A stretch of DNA of 64,000 nt, from assembly GCA_019454045.1 (NCBI GenBank), contig SKCR01049642.1, positions 1 through 64,000 on the forward strand, in the 5' to 3' direction. The notes below the pieces were generated by a model. It had not been told where the DNA came from and ran no database searches. It was given only the letters and a program-made list of their open reading frames with translations. Positions 34,745 to 47,075 of the stretch are shown one piece after another. Within the stretch, counting starts at the first letter, position 1; each line of letters begins with the position of its first letter. A program made the position numbers and the translations under genes. Source of the stretch: Zanthoxylum bungeanum. Taxonomy: Eukaryota; Streptophyta; Magnoliopsida; Sapindales; Rutaceae.

Positions 34745-36843
34745 TGTTGGTTTTATTCTAGGTCCCAAGATCATCAAACAAGCATGAATAATAAGTGTGA
34801 ATACATCAAAGGAGATAGCGGATACTCACATCGATCGGTTGTGACGATTTGAAGAAGAAACAAAATGATTTTCCCTTCAAAGTGGCGCCTATAGCAGTGC
34901 AGATTTTCTGTCCAAAAAATCAGATTTGCTTCATGAATTTGAGTCTCGAACTTGCGTCAAATGATTCCTGGCTCGTGGGTGAGTTTCCCTAACACCTTTG
35001 TATACCTCTTAGGAGTGTGCTAGCACTTGGATTTTTCCACAAAACCGTCAAAAATGCATCATCATTTTCGGCAAACCAAGGGCAGTCCACTGCCTTAGGC
35101 GTGACTTTGTTGAGAGGAAAGAGTGATGGAGAGTTGATTAGGTTAAGGGAAAAGGTGTCAAACATTTCACTTATATAATTTCCAAAATACTAAAGCATTT
35201 ACCATTTATTTTATGCTTTCAAAAAACAATAAAACAAATAAAACAAATGTAATACTTTATTTAATCCTTTTACCCTTGGTAAAAGGTGAAAAGGAAAAGG
35301 CTTTCACTTTTCCAAAAAGTTAAAAGTCTTTTCCCCATAAAATTTCCCTCCAAATCTTAAAGGTCAAAGTCAAAGAGTCAAAGTTACTTTTCCAAAAGGT
35401 GATTTGACTTTTATGACTTGCGATGTGATTTGCGATGCGACTTACGGCACATGATTCAAAATCGACGTAACTTCGCAAACACATTCCGAGCTCGGTTTCG
35501 ATAATTCTAAATTAACGATTTTCCGATGCCTCGTTAATAAATCCAATTTACTAATCACGTCGCTCGAGAATTAATTCTAAATTAATTCAAGTACCCGAAT
35601 TAAAATTTAATTTTAATTCCTAATCGAAATCCAATTTCGTTTAATATATCGAATATATTATTTATTGATTAATTCCAAATTAATCGTTCTCTCTCTTTAA
35701 ATCGATATTTTATCCTAGATAAAATATCTCCGCAATTAATCCCAGATTAATTCTCTCTCTCTCTTCAAATTAATCCCAGATTAATACATAATGTGAGTCA
35801 TACGTCATCGGTGTATCATTGGGAAGTGACCCATGAGATCTCCGGATATGTTGGCAGTAAATTCGGTCGTCGGACTATCCAAACACGTAAGTACCAAGTA
35901 TTACATTTTACAGATTTACAAGACAAGGTTGGCCTCTAGCAAAGCACTATACCTACCCAATTCTCTGGAAATATCCTTACAGGAATATGTGATCTATATC
36001 AGGCGTAGCATACGTAGTATTGCGCATTTCGATCCAGTATCAGATGATCACGTGCTAGGCCTGAGGCTGGATATGTGTTTACCCCGTACGAAGGACATGT
36101 CGGATGTCTGGTAACTAGTCTCTATAATCAGATATACATGATCGAGTCATAATATCCCGATAGCCGCGCAGCATATAAGAGCACTAATACCGTATCCTAC
36201 TTGACCATCATCTCCATATGATTGGAGTGACACTTCCGTCTTGAAATCACACCCAATACACTACGATTCTCAATATACCCAGCATTGGCGTACACAGAAC
36301 CTGTTAAAGCCCTGGACGACCTCAACTAAAGTATATTGATTGTCGCAAGTATTAGCGGTGCAAGTCTCAGGTTAAGACCATATACACCTACCCTGATTGC
36401 AGACTCCCACAGACACAAAGTCATACTACCAATGGGATTCTGCGGTGGTTTAATCCAGAACGAAGCTGTTTCCCGTACCACCGGTGAAACACAACCTCCT
36501 ATTACACTTGCCTGAGTATCCTATACCCAGATATATGAGAACTATGCCGTTATGTCTCACATAACACGTATAAGTGTAATACTAGTCTTTTACGCATCTA
36601 TCGATGTCCAATCTCGACAATGCTATGACTAGGGATGTTTAATGATTTATCCTTCACTGATTGATACTGTCTCATATCATTCTCAATCTAGGAGCAAATC
36701 ATAAGGATCTCCTATCATTTATATATCTAAGGTGATCTAATCACAAATGATAAGAGTGCAATCTCCTTTGTCAAATAGTTAATTTGTACAACAACACTAT
36801 GATCTGTACAAATAGTGACGTTATGGGTCATAACTGTCCAATA
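34745..36843 (-). repeat. C3 5' LTR (right)
   Basis: It aligns throughout with 26839-28893. Its outer end reads CCAATA instead of CCAACA, a C to T change at the terminal dinucleotide. The minus-strand PBS abuts its inner end. Confidence 0.93.
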
Positions 36844-36848
36844 TAGAG

Positions 36849-36876
36849 ATCCCGTGGCATGTCTAGGACACTTACA
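36849..36876 (+). repeat. C2 5' LTR, last 28 bases
   Basis: The stretch ATCCCGTGGCATGTCTAGGA... continues the C2 LTR beyond the C3 insertion; the 3' LTR has the matching ATCCTGTGCCATGTCTATGA at 44512. It ends CTTACA just before the C2 PBS. Confidence 0.9.
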
Positions 36877-36877
36877 A

Positions 36878-36889
36878 TGGTATCAGAGC
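36878..36889 (+). other. C2 primer binding site
   Basis: TGGTATCAGAGC is a perfect match to the usual tRNA-iMet type Copia site, one base after the LTR end. Confidence 0.93.
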
Positions 36890-38876
36890 GAGATCTAAGC
36901 ATGATTTAATTTCTAGGGTTTATAGACTTTATTTAGGGATTTTTGCTTGGAGCTTGTAAAAGCCTAAATTGGTTGTTCGGACATGGTTGAATGATGAAGA
37001 CTTGGATTTATGCATGATTGATTTTGTGAAAAATGGATTAGATTAATTTTCCCTAAAATCTATACCTTGGCCGAATACACCCTTGGAATTGCTTATTGAA
37101 TTTTTTGAAAGTTGAATGATTTTTGTTGCCATTGTCGTGAGATTTGAAGCATGTTGGAAAGAATGATTTTGATTAATTTGTGTTGGACATAAATTAGATG
37201 TTAAACATGATTAATTAGATTAATTAGTGTTTTGGAAATACGAGATTAATTAATTAATTGTGTTAATTACACTTCAATAGAATTAATGTGTAATTTGGGA
37301 TGATATATTAATTTAATTTGTTGTAATTGGGCTAATGGGCTTGGTTGGGCGAAATTTTAGTCTTGTATTATATTTGGGCCTAAACCATTTCCATAAAGAC
37401 CAAAATATGACAATTGGGCCTTTAATAATTTAATTGGGCCTAATGGGCCTAAATTGATTTTATGGCATAAAGTGATTCCTAATTGGGCCTTAGCATCTTG
37501 GGTTTGATCCATAATGGCGAAAGCCCACGCCTAAAGAATTAATTAAAATCCCATTGGACTTTAACTGAATAGTATTGGATACTAATTGGGCATTTGAGAC
37601 CCATTAAGATTGGATTTCGAATCCAAGTCTTTAAGGCACAGAATAAGTATAATTATTTAATTTGAAATTAAATATGATTTAGTATTGGATACAATTTAAA
37701 TTGGATTTAAAATTGTAGTTCGATATAATTCAAGAATACTTACTTTCAGTATTTATTCTTAAACGTGTTGGACTCGCGCAAATCAAATCGTTGTATGAAC
37801 ATTGGATGGTCATTAATCAAAGATTAATTAATTGGATTAGATTGATTGAATAACATACTTTGTGTGAATACTTGGATGTATGTATGAATAATGTATATCA
37901 TATGAATATTAGAAGGGTGAGGGCAATTTTGGAAATTATTGTAATAAATTTAGCATTTATTAAATTAGACCTGCGTGTCCAGCCTATTATCTCATTATCT
38001 CATTATATTTCTCTTCTCACCAATTCCCCTCAATGTAAATGAGGTTTCTTTAGAAGTATTATGTAATAGGGTAGAAGTATGAATAGTGCTAACGGGAGAG
38101 AAGAAATGGAGAGATTTGTTCTAGGAACAAAATGTATCGTATATCCATCTGTATATCATTATTAATTTTATCGCGCCTTATTATGCTTTTAGAATGCATG
38201 CTTAAGGGTGTATGATGAGACCTAATTAAAGATAATAAATTGGTTGCCAAATCGCGATAAAAACCCTCATTTTATATTAAGCGTTTTTCCTTCCATTGAG
38301 TGATTCTCTCTCAAGATACGAGATTGACATTGGTTTATTGGCCAAAGTCAAGACATTTGTCCATCGCCTATGTTTTGAATCATGAAAGCTTTGTTCCATA
38401 TCGTACGTCTTGGGCAAGTTGTGATTTGTTGGCTAAAGTCAAGGTCGCTTCTTGTTCGTCGACCTCGATTACGAAGCTTTCCTACTGTCAATAGGTCACG
38501 CTTAACTAGTTTCATTAAGCTTTTAGCCAAAGCCAAGGCTTAGTTGATTCAGAGGAAAAAGGTTAGGCAACATATTGGATATATTGGCATATATTGGATA
38601 TGTGTTTCGGACTTGGAGGTACACCTACTAGATATAGGAATTGGATGAGATCCAATTGATCTTAGAGATCTACCTAGTTAAGTTTCATACAACTTATTGG
38701 CCAAAGTCAAGGTTGTGTGTTATTTAAGGGGATCCTAGCCCACTAGAAAACTAGGTTTCCCGAGTACTCCACAGAGGGTTAGAGGCTCGCCGAAAAATAG
38801 TGGGAGGCAAGTATTAAAATTTACAATTTCGTTTAAATACTTGCCAATACACGCTCATTTCATTTTTCATCATTAA

Positions 38877-38919
<43 letters not shown>

Positions 38920-39235
38920 TTGGACTAATATTCAATTGTTGTATTAATTAAATAGTTGGATTGTATTCAAACTACTTCATTTGTAGTTGGTTATATAATT
39001 GGATTATAGTAGTCAATACATTTGAATGTAACCGATCAATTGTAGTTGATTATATAGTTAGACTACAGTAATCATTATATTTAATTGTACTCGAAATCGT
39101 TGAATGGATAGTTGGACTATATCAATCAAGATGACTGAAAGATTAGCATTTAGAACATAATCCTAGGTGAAAATGTATTTAAACGGCTTTAATTTTCAGA
39201 TTGGGAATAGAACTTTAAGATAGTCCCGAGAGCTG
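36890..39235 (+). other. C2 non-coding leader with repeated TTGGCCAAAGTCAAG motif
   Basis: Copies or variants of the motif are at 38339, 38429, 38524 and 38697, in the same order and spacing as in C1. A perfect TA dinucleotide tract (about 38882-38917) is found here but not in C1. The 64-codon frame at 38300-38494 is not conserved in C1. Confidence 0.6.
38882..38917. repeat. TA dinucleotide microsatellite
   Basis: An uninterrupted run of alternating A and T of about 36 bases lies in the C2 leader, where C1 has only short AT-rich sequence. Confidence 0.9.
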
Positions 39236-39239
39236 AGAA

Positions 39240-42200
39240 GTTATTCTATTTGATAGAGAAACCTCTTGTGCATGAGCCTGTAGTTGAGCGAATAGTAGAG
39301 CATGAGCTTAGGAAGACTCATTGTGATGATAACTTTAGTGCTCAATCCGTTATGCACAGACAGAGCTTCTTAAAAGGACATATCCCAAGTTGTCTGCCTA
39401 AACTGTGGCAAACGGGGTCACTAGAAATGTTACTGCAGTATGGACAAGGCAGACATGAAGGAAGTGAAGGCGGGACAAGGTTCCGGCTTCAAGAATATTT
39501 GTTATGAAACATGTCCACTACCAGTTTTAAAATTGGATTTTAATACTGGATGTGAAAAATACATAAATATGTATTGATGTGTAGAATTTGCTGATTAGCA
39601 GGAGACTGATTTCAGATGAGATTGACATACAAGTTAGAAATAGGACGAGAGTCGTTATTTTGGCCGTAGGAACCTAAGTTTTGGAACTGCCCTTTCGGCA
39701 TATACTAAATTAAGAGATTGTTATAATGTATCTAGTTTGACTAGAAATATTATCTCTGTATCTAGTTTAACCCGTTGCGGGTATACCTTTATATTCCGAA
39801 ACACCGGGTGTTTTTTGTTTATAAAGATGATATTAGGATATCTACATTAGATGTAAATAATGGTCTTTATATTTTGAATATAAATGAATCTCAAACATAT
39901 AACATGACAAATAAATAGCTCAAATTGAGTAATTCTAATGTGACTTATTTGTGGCATTGTCATCTGGGATGCATTAACAAGATTTGTATATCCATACTTT
40001 CGAAGAGTGGATACTTGGATGGATTTGATTCTTATTCAAATGATGTCTACGAATATAGTTTATTAAGCAAAGTACCTAAAACACCTTTTACTTGGAAAAA
40101 GTGCAAATGCCACCGATCTGTTAGCCCTCGTTCATAGTGACGTAAGTGGGCCCATGTCTAGCAAGGCTAGACGTGGATATAAATACTTCATAACCATTAC
40201 AGATGTTGCATCGTGTTACAGTTATGTGTATCTTATGAAACACAAATCGAAAACTTTTGAAATAATTAAAGAGTTCTGATACAAAGTATAAAAATAGACT
40301 GGAAAGTTATTAGAACATTACGGTCATACCGTGATGCACAATACTTAAACATATGAGTCACTCTGAGCTACTAATTTCCTTCTAGGGATACACATTAAAC
40401 AGTGTAATACTTATTTTGAATAAGGTTCCATGAAAATCAGTTAGACAAACTTCATATTAGATATGAACAGGAAAGAAACCGGGTTTCTTATTCCTGAAGA
40501 TTTGGGAATGCTGGGCATACGCTAAATGTTTGGATGGTACCAAACTAGAACCCAAATCGGATAAGTGCCTATTTATAGGTTGTCTAGGGAAACCAAAGTA
40601 TAGTACTTATACAACTCACAAGAGAACAATGTAATTGTTACTCTCCATGCGGTTTTCCTAAGCGGAATTCCTATATGCAGTGGTAAGTGGGAGGAAAGTA
40701 AAACACAATAAAAATCGGAGTAATACTGTTCCAGGCACCGAGTCCTCACGGAACATCAACAGTTCATCGGGGATGAAACTATACCAATAATCTTCGAATA
40801 CACAAGAATCGCGTAGGTCGGAGAGAGTCAGAAAACAACCTGGGAGGTATAGATTTGTGATCTCACCTCATATAGATATCAATCTTATTGAGGAAGACGA
40901 ACTGGCTAAGTATGAGGAAGTGATACAAGGAATCGACTTTTTTTTTAATGGCAAAGTGCCATAAAGTCCGAAATGGATTCCATGTATATCAACCAAGTTT
41001 GGAAACTGGTTGATGTACCAGAATTGGTACTATATGTGTCTTTAAGGAATACATATATGGATGGCAACATACAAATGTACACATCTAGACTTGTACAGAA
41101 AGGGTATCGTCAACAACAGAGTGTCAACTATAATGAAACTCTTTCACATGTTGCCATGATTAAATCCATTTGGATAATGCATGCTATACTATATATTTCA
41201 TTTATGAAATATGACAGCTGGACATCAAAACCAATTTCCTTAAATGGAAACCTTTTGGAGGATGTTTGTATTCAACATCCTGACAGTTTTGTCGTGCCAA
41301 AACATGCAAACAAGGTTTGTAAGTTAAATCGATCCATTTATGGATTGAAGCAAGCATAAAATTCTTGGAACCAATATTTTGATGTAATCATAATGGTATA
41401 TGATTTAATTCAAAACGAAGATGATTCTTATGTATATAAGACAGTTAGTGGGAGTGCACTGACAATGAATGTCCTATACATGGATGATGTATTGCTTCAC
41501 AACAATAACATTCCATAATATAATCGGTGAAAGCTTGGCTTTTATTAAAATTCTCTATGGAATACCTGGGAGAAGCATGCTTTATTTTAGGAATAAAGAT
41601 CTATTAGGATAGATCTAGAAAGCTGCTGACACTCTCTCAGTGTTCGTACGTTTTGACATGTACATGACCTGATGTCTCATATCTTTTGAGCACACGTAGA
41701 CACAATCAGGCCAATCCAGGTGATGGTCACTGGATTGATGTTAATAACATCCTTAAGTATTTTAGACGAATTAAGGATGCTTTCTTAAGTTATGGAGATG
41801 GAGAACTTGAGGAGACTGGGTTCACCGCTGTAAGTTTCCATACCGATAAAAATGACTATAAGTCACAATAAGAGTACATATATAGTTTGAATAACAGAAC
41901 AATGAGCTAGAAATCTTCCAAGCAAGACACTGTTGCCGAATAAACAACAAAAGTGGAATATTGATGCAGCTGAGGCAGCAAAAGGAAGAATTTTGGATCA
42001 ATAAAATTCCTAATTAGATTAGGATTAGTTCTATTAGCAGCTGAGCTAGGCTACAGCACAGGCTAAGGAACCACGGTCTCATCAATGATCCAAGTATATA
42101 CTTCGACTAATTCATCTGATTCGTTCGATCATACATCGTGTTGATTTGATTATCGAATAAATCGCATTAGATGATAACCTTGTAAATCCGCTGACGAAAG

Positions 42201-42270
42201 CTATTTTCAGCAGAAGTTTGAGCGACCCGTACATAGTTCAGGTGTAGGATACTTGAGTGATTGGCTATAG
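39240..42270 (+). pseudogene. C2 gag-pol remnant
   Basis: A gag stretch (39250-39507) leads to a zinc knuckle readable as CLNCGKRGH at about 39398-39424, followed by a stop. The integrase zinc region reads YLWHCHLGCIN at 39943-39975 and the core start reads SGPMSSKARRGYKYFITIT. RT (40973-41359) has NQVWKLVDVPE, LVQKGYRQQQ and KVCKLNRSIYGLKQA. The first catalytic Asp is missing (WTSKPISLNGN), but the second box VLYMDDVLL is intact at about 41470-41496. RNase H starts with GHWIDVNNILKYFRRIKDAF at 41724. C2 is the best preserved copy but still has stops and frameshifts. Confidence 0.88.
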
Positions 42271-42284
42271 GTCAAGTGGGAGAT
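42271..42284 (+). other. C2 polypurine tract
   Basis: GTCAAGTGGGAGAT directly precedes the 3' LTR start TGTTGGATAATT. Confidence 0.9.
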
Positions 42285-44539
42285 TGTTGGATAATTATGA
42301 CCCATAGCATCACTATTTGTACAGAACATGGTGTTGTTATACAAATAAACTATGTGAAAAAGGAAATTGCTCTTTAATCATTTGTAATTGAATTAACTGG
42401 ATATATAAATGATAAAAATCCATATGATTAGTACCAGATTAATAAGATATGAGACAATATTAATCCACAAAGGTTTAATCATTAAATATCCCTAGTCGTA
42501 GTATTATCGAGACTGGACATCGATAATGCGGAATAGGCTAGTATTACACTTGTGCGTGATTTGGAAGCATAACATCATAGTTCTCATTTTATTGGGTATT
42601 GGATACTCATGCAAGTGTAATAGGAGGTTCTGTTTACCGATGCTACAGAAACAGCTTCGCTCTGGATAGACCCCTCAGAATCCCATTGGTAGTATGACTA
42701 TCTGTCTATGGGAATCTGAATCAGGGTAGGTATATTTGGTCTTAACCTGAGACTTGCATTGCTAATACTTGCGACATTCAATACACTTTGGTTTTGGTCA
42801 TCCGGGGCTTTAACAAGTTCTGTATATGCCTCTTCTGGGTATATTGAGAATCGTATTGTATTGGGTGTGATGTCAAGAAGAAAGTATCACTTTAGTCATA
42901 TGGAGATGATGATCACACAGGGATACAGAACTGGTACTCTAAGTGCTATAGCCATCGGGGAAGTATGACTAGGTCATGACTCTCCGATCATAAAGAGACT
43001 AGTTGCTAGTGATCCGATATATGCTTCGTACGGGACAGACACAATTCTAGCCTCAGGCCTAGCATGTGACATTCGATACTAGATTGTAATACGCGATACT
43101 ACATATACTATACCTGACAAAGATCTTGTATTCCGTAGAAGAATTTTTCTGGAGAATCGGGTAGGCACGATGCTTTGCTAGAAGCCAACCATATCTTGTA
43201 AATCGGTAAAAATATGGTACCGGGTACGCATGTGTTCGGATAGTTTGATGACCATATTTACTGCCAAAATATTTAGGGATCTCTTGGGTGGCATCCCAAA
43301 GGTTCACCGATGATATTTGACTCGAACAGAAAATTAATCTTGGATTAATTATGAGAGAGAAAATTAATCTCGGATTAATTATAAGAGAGAAAATTAATCT
43401 GGGATTAATTATCAAGAAAGAAAATTAATCTGGGATTAACTACAATAAGAATTAATCTGGGATTAATTACGTCGAGAATTAATCTCGGATTAATTACGTT
43501 GAGAATTTATCTCGGATTAAATTCATCGAGAGGAGAGAATGCGATTAATTTAGAATTAATCAGTAAAATAAATTTAATAGTTAAATTAGATTTTACTATT
43601 TAATTTATTTCATTAGGCTAAAATAATATATTAGATATATTAAATGAAATTGGATTTTGACGTGGAATTAAATTAGATTTTAATTATAGCAAACGAATTA
43701 ATTTGGAATTAATTTGTAAGCGATTTTGATAATAATTTTGCGAGGCAGAATTATTTAATTAAATTAGATTTTAATTACATCGTGACGAAAAATTCATTTA
43801 TTGGATTAAGCGAACCCAAGCTCGAAGTGTGTTGTCTCACCCAACTTCAATTTTGAATTTAAGTGTGGGACCCACCAACTTATATCAGTAGTCAATCTAG
43901 TTGATTGAAGTGGTTGTGGGTATTATAGGAAACTTTTACAACACACTTTGTTTTTACCTTTTTGGAAAAAAAAAAGTAAAAGAAACATATTTAATGAATT
44001 TTGAAATCATTAATTTTTGATCTCTCTCTTCATTTGGCCAATTGGCCACTGTCATCATTTTTTTTCATTTGGAAGGCCCTAAAAATGAATTGATTTTGAC
44101 TTCTCTTTTTGTGTGCACAAAAGCAATAATGCTATCTCTCTCTCCATTGGCCGAAAAGAAAGGCATTTTGGCCGAATGGCCTTTGTGTTTTTAATTTGTC
44201 TGAATGACCTTTCTTTTGAAGAAGGCCGAATGGCCACTGCATTTTGAGTGCACAATTGTCTTGGCCGAATGGCCTCTTCACCATTATGGGCGATTGTTTC
44301 CTCTCTCCAGATTGAATTGTTACTTATTTTTTAAAGCAAAAGTCTTCCATCTTGTTCAAGCTAGCGCTTATGGGAGTCAAATGAAGGTGATGGAGATACT
44401 CACCAATGAACTTGGAAGCTTCAACATCCATAAAAGTTTTGAACTCAACCGATCAATGTAAGTTAATTCCGCAAACTTCTTGATTAATTGACACACGAAT
44501 CACGCTTAGAGATCCTGTGCCATGTCTATGACACTTTCA
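42285..44539 (+). repeat. C2 3' LTR
   Basis: It is 2255 bases long, bounded TGTTGGATAATT and GACACTTTCA, and followed by the TSD CAAAG. It carries about seven near-palindromic ATTAATCTGGGATTAAT units at 43328-43525, more than the 5' LTR. Short Pro/Leu-rich frames near 44204-44461 recur in the 5' LTR and look non-coding. Confidence 0.93.
43328..43525. repeat. Array of near-palindromic ATTAATC-NNN-GATTAAT units
   Basis: Each unit has arms ATTAATC and GATTAAT around three central bases (TGG, TCG or TTG). About seven units are spaced 20-30 bases apart by GAGAGAGAAA or ACGTCGAGA-like spacers. C1 and C3 LTRs have only two or three units at the same place. Confidence 0.85.
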
Positions 44540-44837
44540 CAAAGCTGTAAGGGTGTAGGTTATAGAATTATTTTCCTTACCGGTTGTATATTGATACTGG
44601 ACAAATTCAAGTTAAAGTGGAAATCCTGAGCGTGCCAAAGCTGTCAGGACTGTATCGGTAGCTTGAGTTTTTCATTGACAAGTGTAGCCTTGATACGCCT
44701 CCTCGTGAACGTGCCAAAGCTGTCACAATGAGAACGGTCAGGACTAAAAACAGGAGTCACTGGTGAGTTATTGAAAAAGAGTTGTCTACCTAATGAATAT
44801 ACGTAGGCGAGATCGTGCTAAAACTGTGAGTCTAAAT
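44540..44837 (+). mobile_element. D interior, resumed right of C2
   Basis: The stretch has no coding frame. The phrase GTGCCAAAGCTGTC is present at about 44633 and 44710 with a diverged copy (GTGCTAAAACTGTGAG) at about 44815; the copy at 24931/44540 is the one cut by C2. It ends where a new LTR fragment (C4) begins. Confidence 0.6.
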
Positions 44838-45378
44838 TGTTGGACAATTATGACTTATAGCATCACTATTTGTAAAAGACATTGTGTTTTTATACAAATT
44901 AACTATGTGACAAAGGAAATTACTATTTTATCATTATATAATTTTATTACTTAGATATATAAATGATAAAAGTCCATATGGTTAAACCAGATTAATAAGA
45001 TATGAGACAGTATTAATCCATGAACGGTTTGATCATTAAATATCCCTAATCGTAGTATTATCGAGATTGGACATCGATAATCCGGAATAGACTAGTATTA
45101 CACTTATGCGCGTAATGGAATCTTAACGATATAGTTCTCATATATTTAAGTATTGGATACTTATGCAAGTGTGAGAGAGGTTCTGTTAGCCATTGGACCG
45201 GAAACAACTTCGCTCTGGATAGACCCCTCGGAGTCCCATTGGTATTATGACTATGTGTCTATGTGAATCCAAATCAGGATAGGTGTATGTGATCTTTAAC
45301 CTGAGACTTGCATCGCTAATACTTGCGACAATCGTTTTGCTTTGGTTTTGGTCGTCTGGAGCTTTAACAGGTTTGGTG
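44838..45378 (+). mobile_element. C4: 5' part of a Copia LTR of the C1/C2 family
   Basis: It starts TGTTGGACAATTATGACTTA and follows the C1/C2 LTR sequence for about 540 bases, up to the TTTAACAGGTTTGGTG phrase, where it is cut by the F LTR. No interior or second LTR belonging to it was found. Confidence 0.85.
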
Positions 45379-47075
45379 TGTTGGGAAACGGCCGCGAGTG
45401 CGCAGCTGAAAATTAAAATTATGAGGCCACTATCCCATTTCCCAAGACCCATTTTTTTTATTATTCTACAAGCCTAGGCATGTTACAATATATTCTAAGC
45501 ATAAAAACTCATAAAACATGCAATGAACATAAACTTAAACATGCTAACTATCATAAGAACTCTAATTAAAATAAAGAAAGAAAAAGACTTACTTGAACCG
45601 AAGACTCCTCTAGTCCTCCGTCCAATCTACAAGCTTTTCTCGAACTCAGCAAGCTCTTCCACGTTCCAAAGAGCCACCCAAGTGTGTGGCCTCCAAGGAT
45701 GCACACACCAAAGCCAAGAACTCAACAGCAAGACTACCCTTTGAGTGCTCGGGTATTTTTTCCTTGGTGCTAGCCTACGCAAATACCTCAAAACTTTTAA
45801 CTTGAGATTCCTTTAGTTAATTAGACTTAAGGATCCTCAAAATCAGTGGTTTACTCTTAAACTTAAAGTCGCTCACTTATATAAACCCAAGATATGAAAG
45901 GTTTTGGTGTAAAAATTTATAAAGAAATCTTTGGGTTTATATAGGTGCTCCAAAGATAACAAAATTAATTAAGAATCTGATGTGGTATAAATGATAATTT
46001 AATCTTAGCCATTGGATGTTAATTTAGTGGTTTAATGAGATTAAAAAACCCTAATAAGAGTTTGGGCCGAATTGGAATTAAAAATAAAATAAAAAATAAA
46101 ATAAAATAAAATGAATGAAGCGCAATCTGTATTTTTTTTAATTTATTCCAATTTCCAAAGTGTCCCTATCGTCATTCACCAATCCCTAAGCCACTATGGA
46201 ACCTCATAAATGATCTGTTCAATAATTAAACACATTGAACTATTTATGAACTATTCCTACAGCAATCATATATGCTGTTAAATTTGTCTTGTGCACTGTT
46301 AACCATTGATTTCGAATTTGTTGTGTGTGACCTTTTGGGTTCCCCTCAAGTTGGACATGAAATGAATCGTGATAATTTAATCGAGCATAAATTATCCTTC
46401 GATCAGATGGTCGTTCGATTTCAATGACCAAGGTTGACATCTAGCAACATGCCAAGGCCCCAAAATGAGAAGAAAAGATATATATACCCATTCTGTATGC
46501 GATTTACATATGATACGGTCCATCGCCTCACTGTATCCACACTTTTTGACCTAGGGTACGGAAAGTGTCTACCCATATGGTCAAAGATATGATGTTGATA
46601 GTGTCATGAATCGTGCTAACCCAAGAATCTCACATGATTCTTCCGCTGCGACCACAGTCTCAAAGACTGATCTCATATATCAAGCCGCGAACTGGAATAC
46701 TACTCTTATAATAAAATATTATACGAGAGAATGGTGATTCTCTATTGTATCTTTACAAACTTCATGTGTTTCAAAAAACAACCCAATCATACCCTTATGA
46801 TAGGATCTTTTTGAACCGGGGAAGGAGAATGTCAAAGTTATTTGATCCACACATAAGATTGTAAAGACCTCAAGTCTAAGGACTAGTCATACAGTTGATA
46901 CATGAAAGTTCTAATAGACACATACAGTCTATAGTGTTAGAGACCACCCTGAGGGTCTCATATCAGTTCGCATACATACATTACATCTTTTTACAAGCGT
47001 GACATACCAAGTGACGATATCATGTACTTCAATTGAGAAGTATAACCTAGTTTCAAACTTATCTCATGGTTATAA
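45379..47075 (-). mobile_element. F: LTR segment of another Copia family
   Basis: It begins TGTTGGGAAACGGCCGCG, a start typical of a Copia LTR read from its 3' end, so the element is probably on the minus strand. It contains an A/T-rich and C-rich leader, and from 46306 sequence that recurs at 52110-52495. From 46749 it overlaps in sequence with 50879-51050. It is cut at 47076 by LTR C6. No coding region was seen. Confidence 0.6.

Larger units (their letters stand above)
26839..36843 (-). mobile_element. Complete Ty1/Copia retrotransposon C3, inverted, nested in the C2 LTR, TSD TAGAG
   Basis: LTRs are 26839-28893 and 34745-36843. TAGAG occurs directly before (26834-26838) and after (36844-36848). 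The PBS (complement of GGCTCTGATACCA, near 34731-34743) is next to the right LTR and the polypurine tract (complement of ATCTCCCACTTGGCC, 28894-28910) is next to the left LTR, so transcription is leftward. The LTR end at 36843 reads CCAATA where the other copy reads CCAACA. The interior (28894-34744) has the same order as C1 and C2, read on the minus strand. Confidence 0.95.
24939..44539 (+). mobile_element. Complete Ty1/Copia retrotransposon C2, TSD CAAAG, split by C3
   Basis: The 5' LTR starts TGTTGGATAATT at 24939, is interrupted at 26838 by C3, resumes at 36849 and ends CTTACA at 36876. The 3' LTR is 42285-44539 (ends CTTTCA). The sequence CAAAG occurs directly before (24934-24938) and after (44540-44544), a perfect 5-base duplication. 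A PBS lies at 36878-36889 and a polypurine tract at 42271-42284. Without C3 the element is about 9.6 kb. The 5' LTR lacks roughly 300 bases present in the 3' LTR (around 25400-25440). Confidence 0.95.
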
